Shown here: piece by piece, positions 7,439 through 16,753 of the stretch | How the letters are laid out: every line of letters starts with the position of its first letter | How positions within the stretch are numbered: position 1 is the stretch's first letter | Source of the DNA: Akkermansiaceae bacterium | GTDB taxonomy: Bacteria; Verrucomicrobiota; Verrucomicrobiia; Verrucomicrobiales; Akkermansiaceae | Length of the DNA stretch: 64,000 nucleotides | Assembly (NCBI GenBank): GCA_905182475.1 | Contig: CAJJBR010000013.1 | Coordinates: forward strand, 1 to 64,000 | Reading direction: 5' to 3' | Made by a program: the position numbers and the translations under genes | Notes under the pieces: model-generated | Database searches by the model: none | The model's input: only the letters and a program-made list of their open reading frames with translations | What the model was told of the DNA's origin: nothing

Positions 7439-10400
7439 CTACTCCTTATACTTGGCCTTCACCCGCCGTTCCCCGTCTCCAACCTCTTGCTCCAGCACCT
7501 TCACAGCCGCCTCCAGCTGCGGATCACTTCCTTTCGCCTGATCCTCCGGCAAGAACGGCACTACCACATCCGGCACCGCGCCGTTCAGCTCGAGATCTTG
7601 CCCGGTTTCCGCGTGAAACCAGCCCCGGAACGGAATTTGCAACTCCCCCACCTCCGGGATGCGGACCCCCACCGCCGAGATCACACCGCCGTTGGTCGGC
7701 ATCCCGACGAGTTTCCCCCGTCCGAGTCGCTTGAAGGCGTGGCAGAAAATCTCCGCGTTTGAAAAGGTGTTTCCGTTGCACAACACTACCATGGGTCCTT
7801 CCCAGGAAGGGCTAACTCGCCGGTCTGTCGGGTAGCCCCTCGGGCCGTCCCTTGGGATGGTAAAGGTATGCTCCGGCTGGCAGAAAAGCCCTAGAAGTCC
7901 GTCCGCCACGCGCCCACCCAGATTGTCACGCATATCTAGGATCAGCCCATCCGAATCCAATGAGGCACGGTAGATCTCTACCGCCAAATCCCGTAAATCA
8001 TCCGTCTTCATTTTCCGGAACGGCAGATAGGTAAAATCCTTTTCCTCCGCCATCCGCGCCGCAGCAGCCGCTTTCGCCTCCCGGTCAATCAGGCGGACCT
8101 CATCATAGTCCACGGACATCAGCTCCATCGTCCGCTTCTTCCCATCCGCACCGGCAACCACCATAGGCAGCGAATTCCCCTCCGCACCGCTGAAAAACCG
8201 CCCCAGATCCGTCTTCGCATCCACTTCCTTCCCGCCGATCCGGAGCACTGTGTCACCAGCCACAGGCGCGCCTTTCACCCGAGACACCGGAGTGCCGGCA
8301 ATCACCCGCTCCACTACCAGCGGCCCGTCCCAACTCGCCTTAAAAACCATGCCCGGATGCGCCATCGGCTTCTTCACCTTCGTCTTGTCACCTTTCAGCC
8401 CCCACGCTTTCGATTTAAAAGTAAGATGCGAGGCATTCAGCTCTCCCAACAACTGCGCCACCACCCGGTCGAACTGCCGCGATTCCTTGGCCCTTGCTGC
8501 GGCATCCTCGTATTTCACCAGTACGGCATCCCAGTCAGTACCGTTCATCGTCTTGTCATAGAAACGCTCTCCCAGAGCCCTCCAGATCCTGCGGAAGCCC
8601 AGTCGCAGCCGCGCGCTCCTGTCCTGCTCCACGGAAAACGAAAACTTAAAACCATCCATCACGCCGCCGTGGAACACCATCGGTTCCCGATCCACGCGCC
8701 AAAACGATAGACCAACACCATCCACTCCCACCGGTATCCCTCGGAAGTCCGCCCACTCATCTACCTCACCGGTTTCCACGGAAAGTGAAGACACCGACAT
8801 GTCCTTCGCATCCCGGCTCTGGAATAGTACCGACTGAGAATCCGCCGCCCACACAAGCCGAATAGGTTCGCTTACATCCGTATCCATGGGCTTGGCCGAT
8901 GCGGCGATCTTCGTGAAATCCTTTTTCCCCAGCCCCTCCACATCAACCGTCCACAGTCGCGCAATCTCATCCTCATCCCTCCGCGCCACGAAGACGATGG
9001 TCTTTCCATCCGGCGACCATTTCGGTGATCCCTCGAAGGCCGGATGGCGCGTCAAATTCACCGCCTTTTCCGAGCCATCCGCCCGCACCACCCAGATATC
9101 GCGGTTCGCGTGTAGATCCTTTTTTCCAATCACCAGCCACTCCCCGTCCGGCGACCAGTCATAGGTCGGCGGATCCCATCCGTGCGTAACCACCTTGGCC
9201 TCGCCCTCGCCAAATGCAGGGGCAATCACGATATCCCCCGTCGCTTCAATCCACGAGAGGCGACCACCGTCCGGACTCACCCGCAACGAGCGCTTCGATC
9301 TCTTTCCCGCCGGGATGATTGATACCTCCCCCAATTTCCCATCGGAAAATTCCGCGCGGCAAACCTCCATCTCAAGCCCATCATCCTTCAGAAAAAACAC
9401 CGCCTCGCCATACTGAGAAAACTGCGGCTCCTGCTCGTCCAAGGCATCCGTCTCAGTCAGCCGCACCGGCTCCTCACCCCGTATCATCGTCCACAAATCC
9501 CCCGCCGCCGAAAATACAATCCTCTCACCTTTCCCGAACGTCACCGACGAAGTCCCGGAGACCTTTTCCCGCCTAACCAGCTTCTTGGAAAATTCTTCCC
9601 CCTCTGCAAAAAACTTCACCTCCAACGGCTGCCTACCAGTGCCCGGCTCGAACCGATACACCTTCTGCCCCGCCCGGAAAATCATTACCTTCCCATCCCC
9701 CGAAAGCGTCGGCCCCACCACCGATTCACCCTTAAAAAAAGTCTCTTGCTTGTCAGAACCCGTCTCCAAATCCCGCGACCACAAGTTAAAAGCCCCGTCC
9801 ACGTTCGAGAGATAATAGAAGCCCTTCCCATCCGGTTTCCATAGCGGTGATTTCGCCTCCCACTTCTCGAGGATCAGGGGCGTAAACTCCCGCGTTACAG
9901 CATCATAGAGATGAACTTGCGAAGCCCGCGATCCACGATACCCGCTGCGGTAAAGCGGCTCCCCACCTTGGCAAAAAAGATACCGCTTCCCTTCCGGCGA
10001 AACCGAAATCGAATGAGCCGTCGCATCAAACAATTCCAGCTCGCGGCTATCATCTGATAGATCCACCAGCAGTGGACGATACGGCTTATAGCCAGAGTTT
10101 CCACGCAGTCCTTTTGCAACAGCCACCCTACCATCCGACGAAATGGATTCCAACACGTAGCCTTCGGAATGATTGCTGTGCAGTTGCAGATCACTCCCGT
10201 CCACCTTCACCGAATAGATCTGTGCAGATCCTGTCCGCTCAGAACAAAACACCAGCCGCGTTCCCTCCGACGCGAACTTAGGATAAGCTTCACGGGCAGA
10301 GTGTTTCACGATCCTTTGAGCCTTCCCGCCCTCAGCAGGAGCAGTCCAGATATCATTCAGCCACTCGAATGCTAGCAACTTCCCATCATGGGAAAGCGCA

Positions 10401-10498
10401 GACCAGGCCAAGCCTCTGATTTCTTGCGTTTCCTCTCCTTTCGCGGCCAGCCCATGGACAGAGGAGAACAGGAGAATAGCTGAAAGAAGAATCCGCAT
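7439..10498 (-). CDS. Tricorn-like S41 family peptidase with N-terminal beta-propeller, exported
   Basis: The 1019-residue protein has a signal peptide (MRILLSAILLFSSVHGLAA), about 600 residues of WD40/TolB-type propeller repeats (SPDGEWLVIG, WSPDGKTIVFVARRDED), a PDZ segment near 740-800 (GDTVLRIGGKEV) and a C-terminal S41 protease domain. The latter has LILDMRDNLGGR near 845 and the likely nucleophile serine in GNTFSNAE near 911. This is the tricorn protease architecture, here probably periplasmic and degrading peptides. The ATG at 10498 is preferred over a TTG two codons upstream. It is convergent with mog and divergent from alr. Confidence 0.88.
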   Translation of the reverse strand: MRILLSAILLFSSVHGLAAKGEETQEIRGLAWSALSHDGKLLAFEWLNDIWTAPAEGGKAQRIVKHSAREAYPKFASEGTRLVFCSERTGSAQIYSVKVDGSDLQLHSNHSEGYVLESISSDGRVAVAKGLRGNSGYKPYRPLLVDLSDDSRELELFDATAHSISVSPEGKRYLFCQGGEPLYRSGYRGSRASQVHLYDAVTREFTPLILEKWEAKSPLWKPDGKGFYYLSNVDGAFNLWSRDLETGSDKQETFFKGESVVGPTLSGDGKVMIFRAGQKVYRFEPGTGRQPLEVKFFAEGEEFSKKLVRREKVSGTSSVTFGKGERIVFSAAGDLWTMIRGEEPVRLTETDALDEQEPQFSQYGEAVFFLKDDGLEMEVCRAEFSDGKLGEVSIIPAGKRSKRSLRVSPDGGRLSWIEATGDIVIAPAFGEGEAKVVTHGWDPPTYDWSPDGEWLVIGKKDLHANRDIWVVRADGSEKAVNLTRHPAFEGSPKWSPDGKTIVFVARRDEDEIARLWTVDVEGLGKKDFTKIAASAKPMDTDVSEPIRLVWAADSQSVLFQSRDAKDMSVSSLSVETGEVDEWADFRGIPVGVDGVGLSFWRVDREPMVFHGGVMDGFKFSFSVEQDRSARLRLGFRRIWRALGERFYDKTMNGTDWDAVLVKYEDAAARAKESRQFDRVVAQLLGELNASHLTFKSKAWGLKGDKTKVKKPMAHPGMVFKASWDGPLVVERVIAGTPVSRVKGAPVAGDTVLRIGGKEVDAKTDLGRFFSGAEGNSLPMVVAGADGKKRTMELMSVDYDEVRLIDREAKAAAAARMAEEKDFTYLPFRKMKTDDLRDLAVEIYRASLDSDGLILDMRDNLGGRVADGLLGLFCQPEHTFTIPRDGPRGYPTDRRVSPSWEGPMVVLCNGNTFSNAEIFCHAFKRLGRGKLVGMPTNGGVISAVGVRIPEVGELQIPFRGWFHAETGQDLELNGAVPDVVVPFLPEDQAKGSDPQLEAAVKVLEQEVGDGERRVKAKYKE

Positions 10499-10600
10499 AT
10501 CCAAGGCAACTCCTCACAACAGGCGCAAGCAAGAATGATCTCGTCTGATTTTCCCTACACTCCGCCTTGCGCAGTTGATCCGCTCCATTAGCCTGAAGCC

Positions 10601-11734
10601 GTGAGCGAACCCGACATCCCCGTATCCCAGCCCAGGGCATGGGTGGAGATCAATCTCCCCAATCTGATTAAGAACCTTGCTTTCGCGCGGGAAATTTCCA
10701 GTTGTAAGATTATGGCAGTCGTCAAAGCGGGAGCTTACGGACACGGCCTTGAAGAAATATCAAAGACCCTTGAGGAAAACGAAATCGCATTTCTCGGAGT
10801 AGCAAACATCGGCGAGGCACGACGGATTCGCGAAGCCGGGGTTTCCACGCCAATCTATTTGCTCGGCGCAAGCTGGGACGGCGAACGTGAGGAAATCGTG
10901 GCACGCAACATCACGCCGTGCATTTCCACCGTAGCGGAAGCCAGCGCTTTCAACGACATTGCCAAGCGCCGTGGGGTGAGACTCGCAGTCCATCTCGCGG
11001 TCGATACCGGGATGGGACGTGGCGGTTTCCTACCGGAAGAGCTACCCGAAAAATGGGCACAATTGGTGAATTTAGAATCACTGATAATCGAAGGGATCGC
11101 ATCCCACCTGTCCTCGTCCGACGAAGACGAAGCATTCACCTTCCTGCAGATCAGCGCATTCGAGGCTGCGATTGAATCGCTTGGTGGATTGGAAAGGTTC
11201 AAGTGGCGGCATCTTTCCAACAGCGGAGGAATCCTCGGTTTCCCCCAAGGAAACTGTAACCTCGCCCGGCCGGGCTTGCTCCTCTACGGTGTGTCGCCAA
11301 TTCCATCGTATCAGCAAAAACTGCATTGTGTCATGTCGCTCAAATCAAGAGTCACACTCGTGCGAACTCTTCCGGCAGGTGCCAGTGTTTCTTACGGGCG
11401 CTCCTTCGTGACAACGAAGCCCACGCGGGTAGCCACAATTGGCATTGGATACGGAGACGGCTACCCCCGCCACGTTTCGGGAAAAGGAGCGGAAGTCCTC
11501 ATCCGGGGAAAACGCCACAAATTGATCGGCAGGGTTACGATGGATCAGGTCATGGTAGCCCTTCCCGATGATAGTGATGTATCTGTTGGTGACGAAGTTG
11601 AGCTTTTCGGACCCAACATATCAGCCAGGGAGGTCGCAACATTCGCCGACACCATCACTTGGGAGATCTTTACCGGAATCACCCCACGCGTCCAGCGGGT
11701 CTATCTTCGCAGTTCAAACGAAATAGCGTTCTAA
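10601..11734 (+). CDS. alr: Alanine racemase
   Basis: Alr interconverts L- and D-alanine for peptidoglycan. The 377-residue protein has AVVKAGAYGHG near 38-48 with the PLP lysine, AVDTGMGRGG near 133, a HLSNSGG segment, the second-domain catalytic tyrosine in GIGYGDGYPRH near 280, and GRVTMDQVMV near 308. It starts at GTG. Its last 21 bases overlap the 3' end of a deoB copy on the other strand. A second copy of its last 95 or so bases exists at 16656-16753, also overlapping a deoB 3' end. Confidence 0.94.
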   Translation: MSEPDIPVSQPRAWVEINLPNLIKNLAFAREISSCKIMAVVKAGAYGHGLEEISKTLEENEIAFLGVANIGEARRIREAGVSTPIYLLGASWDGEREEIVARNITPCISTVAEASAFNDIAKRRGVRLAVHLAVDTGMGRGGFLPEELPEKWAQLVNLESLIIEGIASHLSSSDEDEAFTFLQISAFEAAIESLGGLERFKWRHLSNSGGILGFPQGNCNLARPGLLLYGVSPIPSYQQKLHCVMSLKSRVTLVRTLPAGASVSYGRSFVTTKPTRVATIGIGYGDGYPRHVSGKGAEVLIRGKRHKLIGRVTMDQVMVALPDDSDVSVGDEVELFGPNISAREVATFADTITWEIFTGITPRVQRVYLRSSNEIAF

Positions 11735-12340
11735 AAGGGCTCCTACGTCGGAGAAAACCTTGAGTTCGGCATCGAAGATATGATCCTTTGCGATGACAAG
11801 GCAGGGAACCTGCTCACGGGTATGGTCGGTTCCGGAATGATAGGGATCGTTCCCGTGATCTGCGGTGATTACAACCAAGTCGCCTTGGTTGATTTCCCCA
11901 AGAAATCCACCAAGCCAAAGATCGAATTCGCGGAGGCACGAAGCGTATCCCTCCGGATCGCGGCGGTGCCCGTAGAGCGAATCGAAATCGAAGAAGTTGG
12001 CGAAAACAAACTGATCTCCCACTGACTGACCGACCAAAGCCCGTCGATCACCGCCATCCCATGGGCATTGTCCGTGGTCGGGTGGAATTCCCCGCCCCCT
12101 TTGCCCGCGAAGATATCACAAGTATGGAACGCCTCTTCCTGTAAGCAGTCCATCAACTCCCAGTGCCCGCGGTGGTATCCTTACCAGCCGAGATCTCGGT
12201 CAGGCGGAAGGCTGTAGCCGGGTATGCCCGCAAACAGGTACCCGAGCGTGTCGGCAACCCAGATCACCATAAACATCGGCATCAGCGCCCCTCCACAGCC
12301 GGCGGAATCAAGAACGATCACCATTGCCCTGTAGCTCATG
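11714..12340 (-). pseudogene. deoB: Decayed deoB (phosphopentomutase) copy
   Basis: The C-terminal third is still readable (DFDSLYGHRRDPEGY, ITADHGNDPYHSG) and nearly identical to the intact deoB at 16733-17851. Above about 12010 it shifts frame (CDIFAGKGGGEFHPT) and is more diverged. Near 12157 some 385 bases corresponding to 17195-17580 are missing. The N-terminus (MVIVLDSAGCGG) is then readable in another frame up to 12340. Similarity continues upstream to about 12480, covering the intergenic terminator of the intact locus. Frameshifts plus the internal deletion make it a pseudogene; the lost part includes substrate and metal-binding segments. Confidence 0.85.
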
Positions 12341-12452
12341 CTCCCCGGCTTCAAAAATGCGCATCGCGTCCACCAAAAAGGGCGGGAGCCGAAAGGTGCG
12401 ACCGATGCGCCAAGAAAACAGGAAGGAGCAACTTCCCAGAACCAAAACCAAT

Positions 12453-12475
12453 TTTCACAAAAGGCTTTTGTGAAA
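12453..12475 (-). terminator. Hairpin terminator of the large repeat-protein gene
   Basis: A 10-base perfect stem (tttcacaaaa / ttttgtgaaa) with loop ggc begins just past the stop codon at 12487. It also corresponds to part of the terminator region copied from upstream of deoB. Confidence 0.55.
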
Positions 12476-12486
12476 CGTGCCAAGTT

Positions 12487-15400
12487 CTAATTTGCTGCTG
12501 TCACTTCGACACGGAAGAAGAGGTTGGCAGGCGGACTCTCCGTCGAAGCCCATGTGACCGTCAGCCCATCGGCATATACTTCAACTGTCCACTCGTTTTG
12601 GTCGACAGCCAGCCAGTTCGTGGTGTCCGGGCTGATCTCAATTTGGTAATTCAAGGGATCAGCCATTTCAGCAGCACTCTTTTGATAGACAAACCGAGGA
12701 ACAAGCCGAGGCTGAGGTTGTTCGGATCCCTCGATTACTGCAAATGCTAATCCGGACAAGCTTTCAGGAACCCATTCAACTTGGGTAAGACCCAGCACTA
12801 CCAGAGGCAGGGTTCTGAAGCTGGAAACAACACTGTAGTTCGTCCCAGCACCATTGGTGGCGTAAACCTTATAGTGATAGAGTGTGTCTGGTGTTAACGA
12901 ACCAACATCCACCGTGAATGGACCCATGGTGCCAGTGCCACTGGCAACAACGTCGGTAACACCGGATCCACCAATCTGCGGATCCATGTTTGTGGAGGAG
13001 TAGACGACGCCCCTTCCGGTGGCTATGGTTCCTTGGTCACTTTCTACCGTGCCACCTAGAACAGCCATGGTCGAGGTGATATTCGCAATGGGCGCGGTAG
13101 GTGATGAGATGGTGAGCGGTGGCAGGGTGGTGAAGAAAGCAAATGCCGCTCCGTAGGCAGTGCCCACGCTGTTGATGCCGTAGGATTTGAAGGTGTATTC
13201 CGTGTTCGGAAGCAAACCAGTGATAGGGCTGGAAAATACAGCTGTGGTACCGGCGGGGATTTTAATCACCCCGCCGATACCACCGATCGTAGGGTCACTG
13301 TTGGAAGCCGTAACGGAATACACAAAACCACGTTCAAGGATAGCTGCAGTCCCGTCACTGGTAACTTCTGCGCCCAAGGTTGCCGAATTCAAAGTGATGT
13401 CCGAAAGGGTCGGATTCGTCAACGTGGCCAAAGTACCCGGAGTGGTGAAGCTAACGAATGGACTCATGCTTGTACCGACCGAATTGCGAGCGTAGGCAGA
13501 GAATAAATAAGTTGTCCCAGGCAAAAGCGTGACATTCACGGTGAAAACACCTGTGCCGGTTGACACGGCGACAAAATTGGGCGACGCCCCTGTTGAAGGG
13601 GTGATAATCACTCCACGCTCCAGAACGACTGCACCGCCATCGCTTGTCACATTGCCGCCAAGAGTTGCGGAAGTTGAGGTGATATCCGTGTTGGTCGGTG
13701 AGGTGATCGTGGGAGCACCCGGGGTGCTGAATGTCCCTATGGAAGAAGTGTGGCTCACACCCACACCATTGATGGCATATGCCCGGAATGAATAGGTGGA
13801 TCCAGGTACCAGACCCGCGACATCCAACGTAAAGACTCCAGTGGCGGCAGTCGATTCACTAATCGGCGTCACTCCGACACCACCCCTGAAAGGGTTATCA
13901 TTGGTGCTGGTCAGGGAATATACCACCCCCCTTTCGGTCAAAGGGTTGAATAGCCCGCCCGAACCACCATCACTTGTAACATTCCCGCCCAACGTCGCAG
14001 TGAACCCCGTGATGTTGCTGCTCACCGGAGAAGTTACCGTTGGAATCGTGACGGGTGGAAGTTCGGGCGTAGAGAAGGTCGAGACCGAAGAATTGTAAAA
14101 TGTGCCGCGATCCGTGATCACATAGCCATGAAAGGAGTATTGGGTGCCGGCGGAGAGTCCGTTCAACTGAGCCGTGAACGCGTCGTTAGTAGTCGGTGCC
14201 TCTTCCACGACCCGGCTTACCCCAGGGCCGTCAATGAGTGGGAATGGGTTGATGGATGAAGGTGCATAAACAAACCCGCGTTCAATTACCGTCACATTAA
14301 TGGGGGAGGCAGCATCCTTCACCTCCGTGGCACCCAACATGGTAGTCCAACTAAAAGAGCTTTGAATGGTGTTCGTGCTGACGGGATTTGAAACAGCAAT
14401 GGGCGGCACGGCGGGATCCCCCCCTTGGTTAAACTCCTGCAGGTTGGTCAGACCATCGCCATCCGGATCTGCATTTGGACCGGAGATGGAATCATTCAGG
14501 CCAGCAGCGCCAGGGAAGGTAGTTTTTCGATAGGAGGCGTAGCTCCGCATCATTTCAATTGGTACGCGGAGAGTGACCGTTGACACGTCGCCATTGGCTC
14601 CGGCATTGGTAATGCGTGAATATTGGAACACCATGAATGCATTGAGAGACGCTGGCCCACTGGATAAATCCAGCGGCGGTAACAGCCCCAGCATTAACAG
14701 CGTTGCCTGTGGATTGGTAATGGAAGCAACCACGGCAGCGCCGGTTGGCGGCCAGATCGTGTTGTTACCACCGTCCTCGATCGAGATGGTCATTTGGTCT
14801 GATCTGCTAGCAAAGCCATCCGTTACGAGATCGTCCCATGTGAAAGTGGTGGGTAATTCCGGGTCGAAGCGGAGGCTACCATTTACCCAGGTTTGCTGCA
14901 CCGGATCCTCATTAAAGCGCTCGATGGTCGTAGCGGATCTCAAAAGCCATGTCGGTTTTTTATAGGTTCCTATCGTCAAGCTGCCATTCGGCACCAGCTT
15001 ATGAGGCAACGATATACCCGTCCTGCCGGATGGGTTAGCTATGGTCGGATATTGCACCTGGTAGACACCAGGTAGCACATCGCTTTCTATTTCCCCAACA
15101 TCCGCAGGAGTCGGATACTCCTTCTGGTAATTGTATAGCGAGAGTCCGAATACCTCAAAGTTCGAAGTAGCGGGATTGATGAAGTAAAACTGGGTCGAGT
15201 AATCATTGAACTGCACCGAGCGAGGAAGTGTCGAACCGGCAGGTACGGCTGATAAAGTGACATTCGGCGAGGAAATAGGCCGGATTGTTAACGCCGGCGT
15301 TGAAGCACCGCTTGTTTGATCGACAGGTATGAGTAATCCGTTGGCCAATTGAGTCCAGGATACATCCAGCGGATCTGAGGGGTAGGGTGCATCCTTATTG

Positions 15401-15777
15401 AACGGGTCGGTTGGTGGTTCGGACGCTAATTCAACCACATCGCGCCAGCCATCTTTATCGCTATCCCACTCCTCCTCGAAGCCGAGGACCTGATCCCGCC
15501 AGATCTTGCCGACCGAGCCATCCGCGAGAGTCATATCCAAGCTGCCCCGCTGAAAAGATGCGGTACTCGAGCTGGTCTGAAGAATATCCCTTTCTGTTTT
15601 CAGGAATATCCGAGATCCAGGTATTACCGGGTTAACCATCTGGTCAATCCACAACTGTGTAGCTTCTACATCAGTAAGCTGACCGAGAGCAGGAGTATTC
15701 AGGCCAAATAATAGGAAAATGAAAGATACCAAGGGAATGGTCAATCTGATTGTTCGCAATGAGGTGATGTAATTCAT
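12487..15777 (-). CDS. Large secreted protein with five fibronectin/Ig-like repeats
   Basis: The 1096-residue product has a signal peptide (LTIPLVSFIFLLFGLNTPALG). Two calcium-type segments are seen, DSDKDGWRDVVEL near 105 and DPDGDGLTNLQEF near 437. Then come five repeats of about 90-105 residues from roughly 455 to 990. Each repeat has the pattern ITSTSATLGGNVTSDGG, ERGVVYS, and GTTYSFRAYAINGVG. The C-terminal 100 residues form a different domain with no PEP-CTERM or obvious anchor. The ATG at 15777 gives the signal peptide; the frame upstream is not signal-like. It sits between a deoB pseudogene and an IS remnant. Surface adhesion or matrix binding is a guess; function unknown. Confidence 0.8.
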   Translation of the reverse strand: MNYITSLRTIRLTIPLVSFIFLLFGLNTPALGQLTDVEATQLWIDQMVNPVIPGSRIFLKTERDILQTSSSTASFQRGSLDMTLADGSVGKIWRDQVLGFEEEWDSDKDGWRDVVELASEPPTDPFNKDAPYPSDPLDVSWTQLANGLLIPVDQTSGASTPALTIRPISSPNVTLSAVPAGSTLPRSVQFNDYSTQFYFINPATSNFEVFGLSLYNYQKEYPTPADVGEIESDVLPGVYQVQYPTIANPSGRTGISLPHKLVPNGSLTIGTYKKPTWLLRSATTIERFNEDPVQQTWVNGSLRFDPELPTTFTWDDLVTDGFASRSDQMTISIEDGGNNTIWPPTGAAVVASITNPQATLLMLGLLPPLDLSSGPASLNAFMVFQYSRITNAGANGDVSTVTLRVPIEMMRSYASYRKTTFPGAAGLNDSISGPNADPDGDGLTNLQEFNQGGDPAVPPIAVSNPVSTNTIQSSFSWTTMLGATEVKDAASPINVTVIERGFVYAPSSINPFPLIDGPGVSRVVEEAPTTNDAFTAQLNGLSAGTQYSFHGYVITDRGTFYNSSVSTFSTPELPPVTIPTVTSPVSSNITGFTATLGGNVTSDGGSGGLFNPLTERGVVYSLTSTNDNPFRGGVGVTPISESTAATGVFTLDVAGLVPGSTYSFRAYAINGVGVSHTSSIGTFSTPGAPTITSPTNTDITSTSATLGGNVTSDGGAVVLERGVIITPSTGASPNFVAVSTGTGVFTVNVTLLPGTTYLFSAYARNSVGTSMSPFVSFTTPGTLATLTNPTLSDITLNSATLGAEVTSDGTAAILERGFVYSVTASNSDPTIGGIGGVIKIPAGTTAVFSSPITGLLPNTEYTFKSYGINSVGTAYGAAFAFFTTLPPLTISSPTAPIANITSTMAVLGGTVESDQGTIATGRGVVYSSTNMDPQIGGSGVTDVVASGTGTMGPFTVDVGSLTPDTLYHYKVYATNGAGTNYSVVSSFRTLPLVVLGLTQVEWVPESLSGLAFAVIEGSEQPQPRLVPRFVYQKSAAEMADPLNYQIEISPDTTNWLAVDQNEWTVEVYADGLTVTWASTESPPANLFFRVEVTAAN

Positions 15778-15946
15778 TTTTTTTATGTCCGCAGTAATGG
15801 CTGAAGGTTTTTTTGAGCACGTGAGGTTTACCGCTGCGAAGAGATGAACAAGTTGCTGTATCAAAGGCTTTAAAATGGTGAGTTAGCAGTGAGCAGGCAA
15901 GGAAAAAAAACGCTAAAGCCCCCATCATCTCAGGGCGTCTGTCTGG

Positions 15947-16640
15947 TTAGTCGATCTTTGGCGGCTGTGTTTTCTGGAGATTCAGGCCGGTCCAAGGTTT
16001 GGCGCTGTGGTGGTGGAAACTGGCGTTGAGACTTTCGAAGATTTCTAGATCGTGGAGGCGCAGGACGGCTCCGCGTAACAATGCGAGGACCTGACCTCCG
16101 CTGGCTTTTTTGCGCGGGCGGGAGGTGTCTTCTTTCCACAGGCTGGTATCGCGCTTCCAGTGGTTTTTGTTTTCATCCGAAAAGCTAGTCGCCACCGTAG
16201 TCGTTGACTGTAGACCGTTTTTTTTGGGTATTGAGCGCACCGACGAACTGTGAAGCTACGTCTTTGTCGAGCAGATGTTGGGCTACGGACAATTCGCAGT
16301 CGTCCTTTTTTCGCTGTAGGAGCGTTGGGCGAGGGGTTGGCCAGTGGCGTGGTAGCAGAGGGTGACGATGTCGTTGATCGCTCCGTAGCCGGGCATGGTG
16401 AGGAGACGGGTTTTCTTGGTGCGCCGGGTAAGGCCGACCAACGCGGAGCTACTTTTGATCAAGGGGCGCGCACTTGTGCCAGATGGCTTTGAAATCGCCA
16501 GCCCCGCAGATGAGGGTGAGTATGGCGCGAAAAGGTGGCGGATAGCTTTGGGGGGCGCTGTCGGTGATGTGCCAGCGCGTAGCGCCGGGTGCGCAGCTCG
16601 GGGCATTTCAGGGCGCAACGGGCTCCGGCGGTATCACCAT
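15947..16640 (-). mobile_element. Decayed ISAs1-like transposase remnant
   Basis: Minus-strand reading gives pieces that align in order with ISAs1-family DDE transposases, in changing frames. Near 16330-16400 there is CYHATGQPLAQRSYSEK, resembling the HLVSAF-HxxGxxLAQ region. Near 16270-16290 is LLDKDV followed by GALNTQKKT, resembling the LLD...ALHTQKKT region. At 15950-16180 is HWKRDTSLWKEDTSRPR then LLRGAVLRL, resembling the HW-RDV...ED-SR C-terminus. Several frameshifts break it. I could not define terminal repeats or target duplication. The family assignment is by recall. Confidence 0.55.
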
Positions 16641-16655
16641 CCGCAATGACGGCAG

Positions 16656-16753
16656 CAACACTCGCCGACACCATTACCTGGGAGATCTTTACCGGAATCA
16701 CCCCGCACGACCAGCGGGCCTATCTTCGCAGTTCAAACGAAATAGCGTTCTAA
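16656..16753 (+). pseudogene. alr: Detached 3' tail of alr
   Basis: About 98 bases match the last codons of alr (11637-11734), still encoding DTITWEIFTGITP and RSSNEIAF before the stop. No upstream alr sequence is present; the IS remnant abuts it. It overlaps the 3' end of the intact deoB by 21 bases exactly as alr overlaps the deoB pseudogene. Confidence 0.85.

Noticed and set aside
12181-12483. 100-residue minus-strand frame that could be taken as a small gene
   Set aside because: Its middle (MVIVLDSAGCGG...) is the frameshifted N-terminus of the deoB relic, so it is part of the pseudogene.
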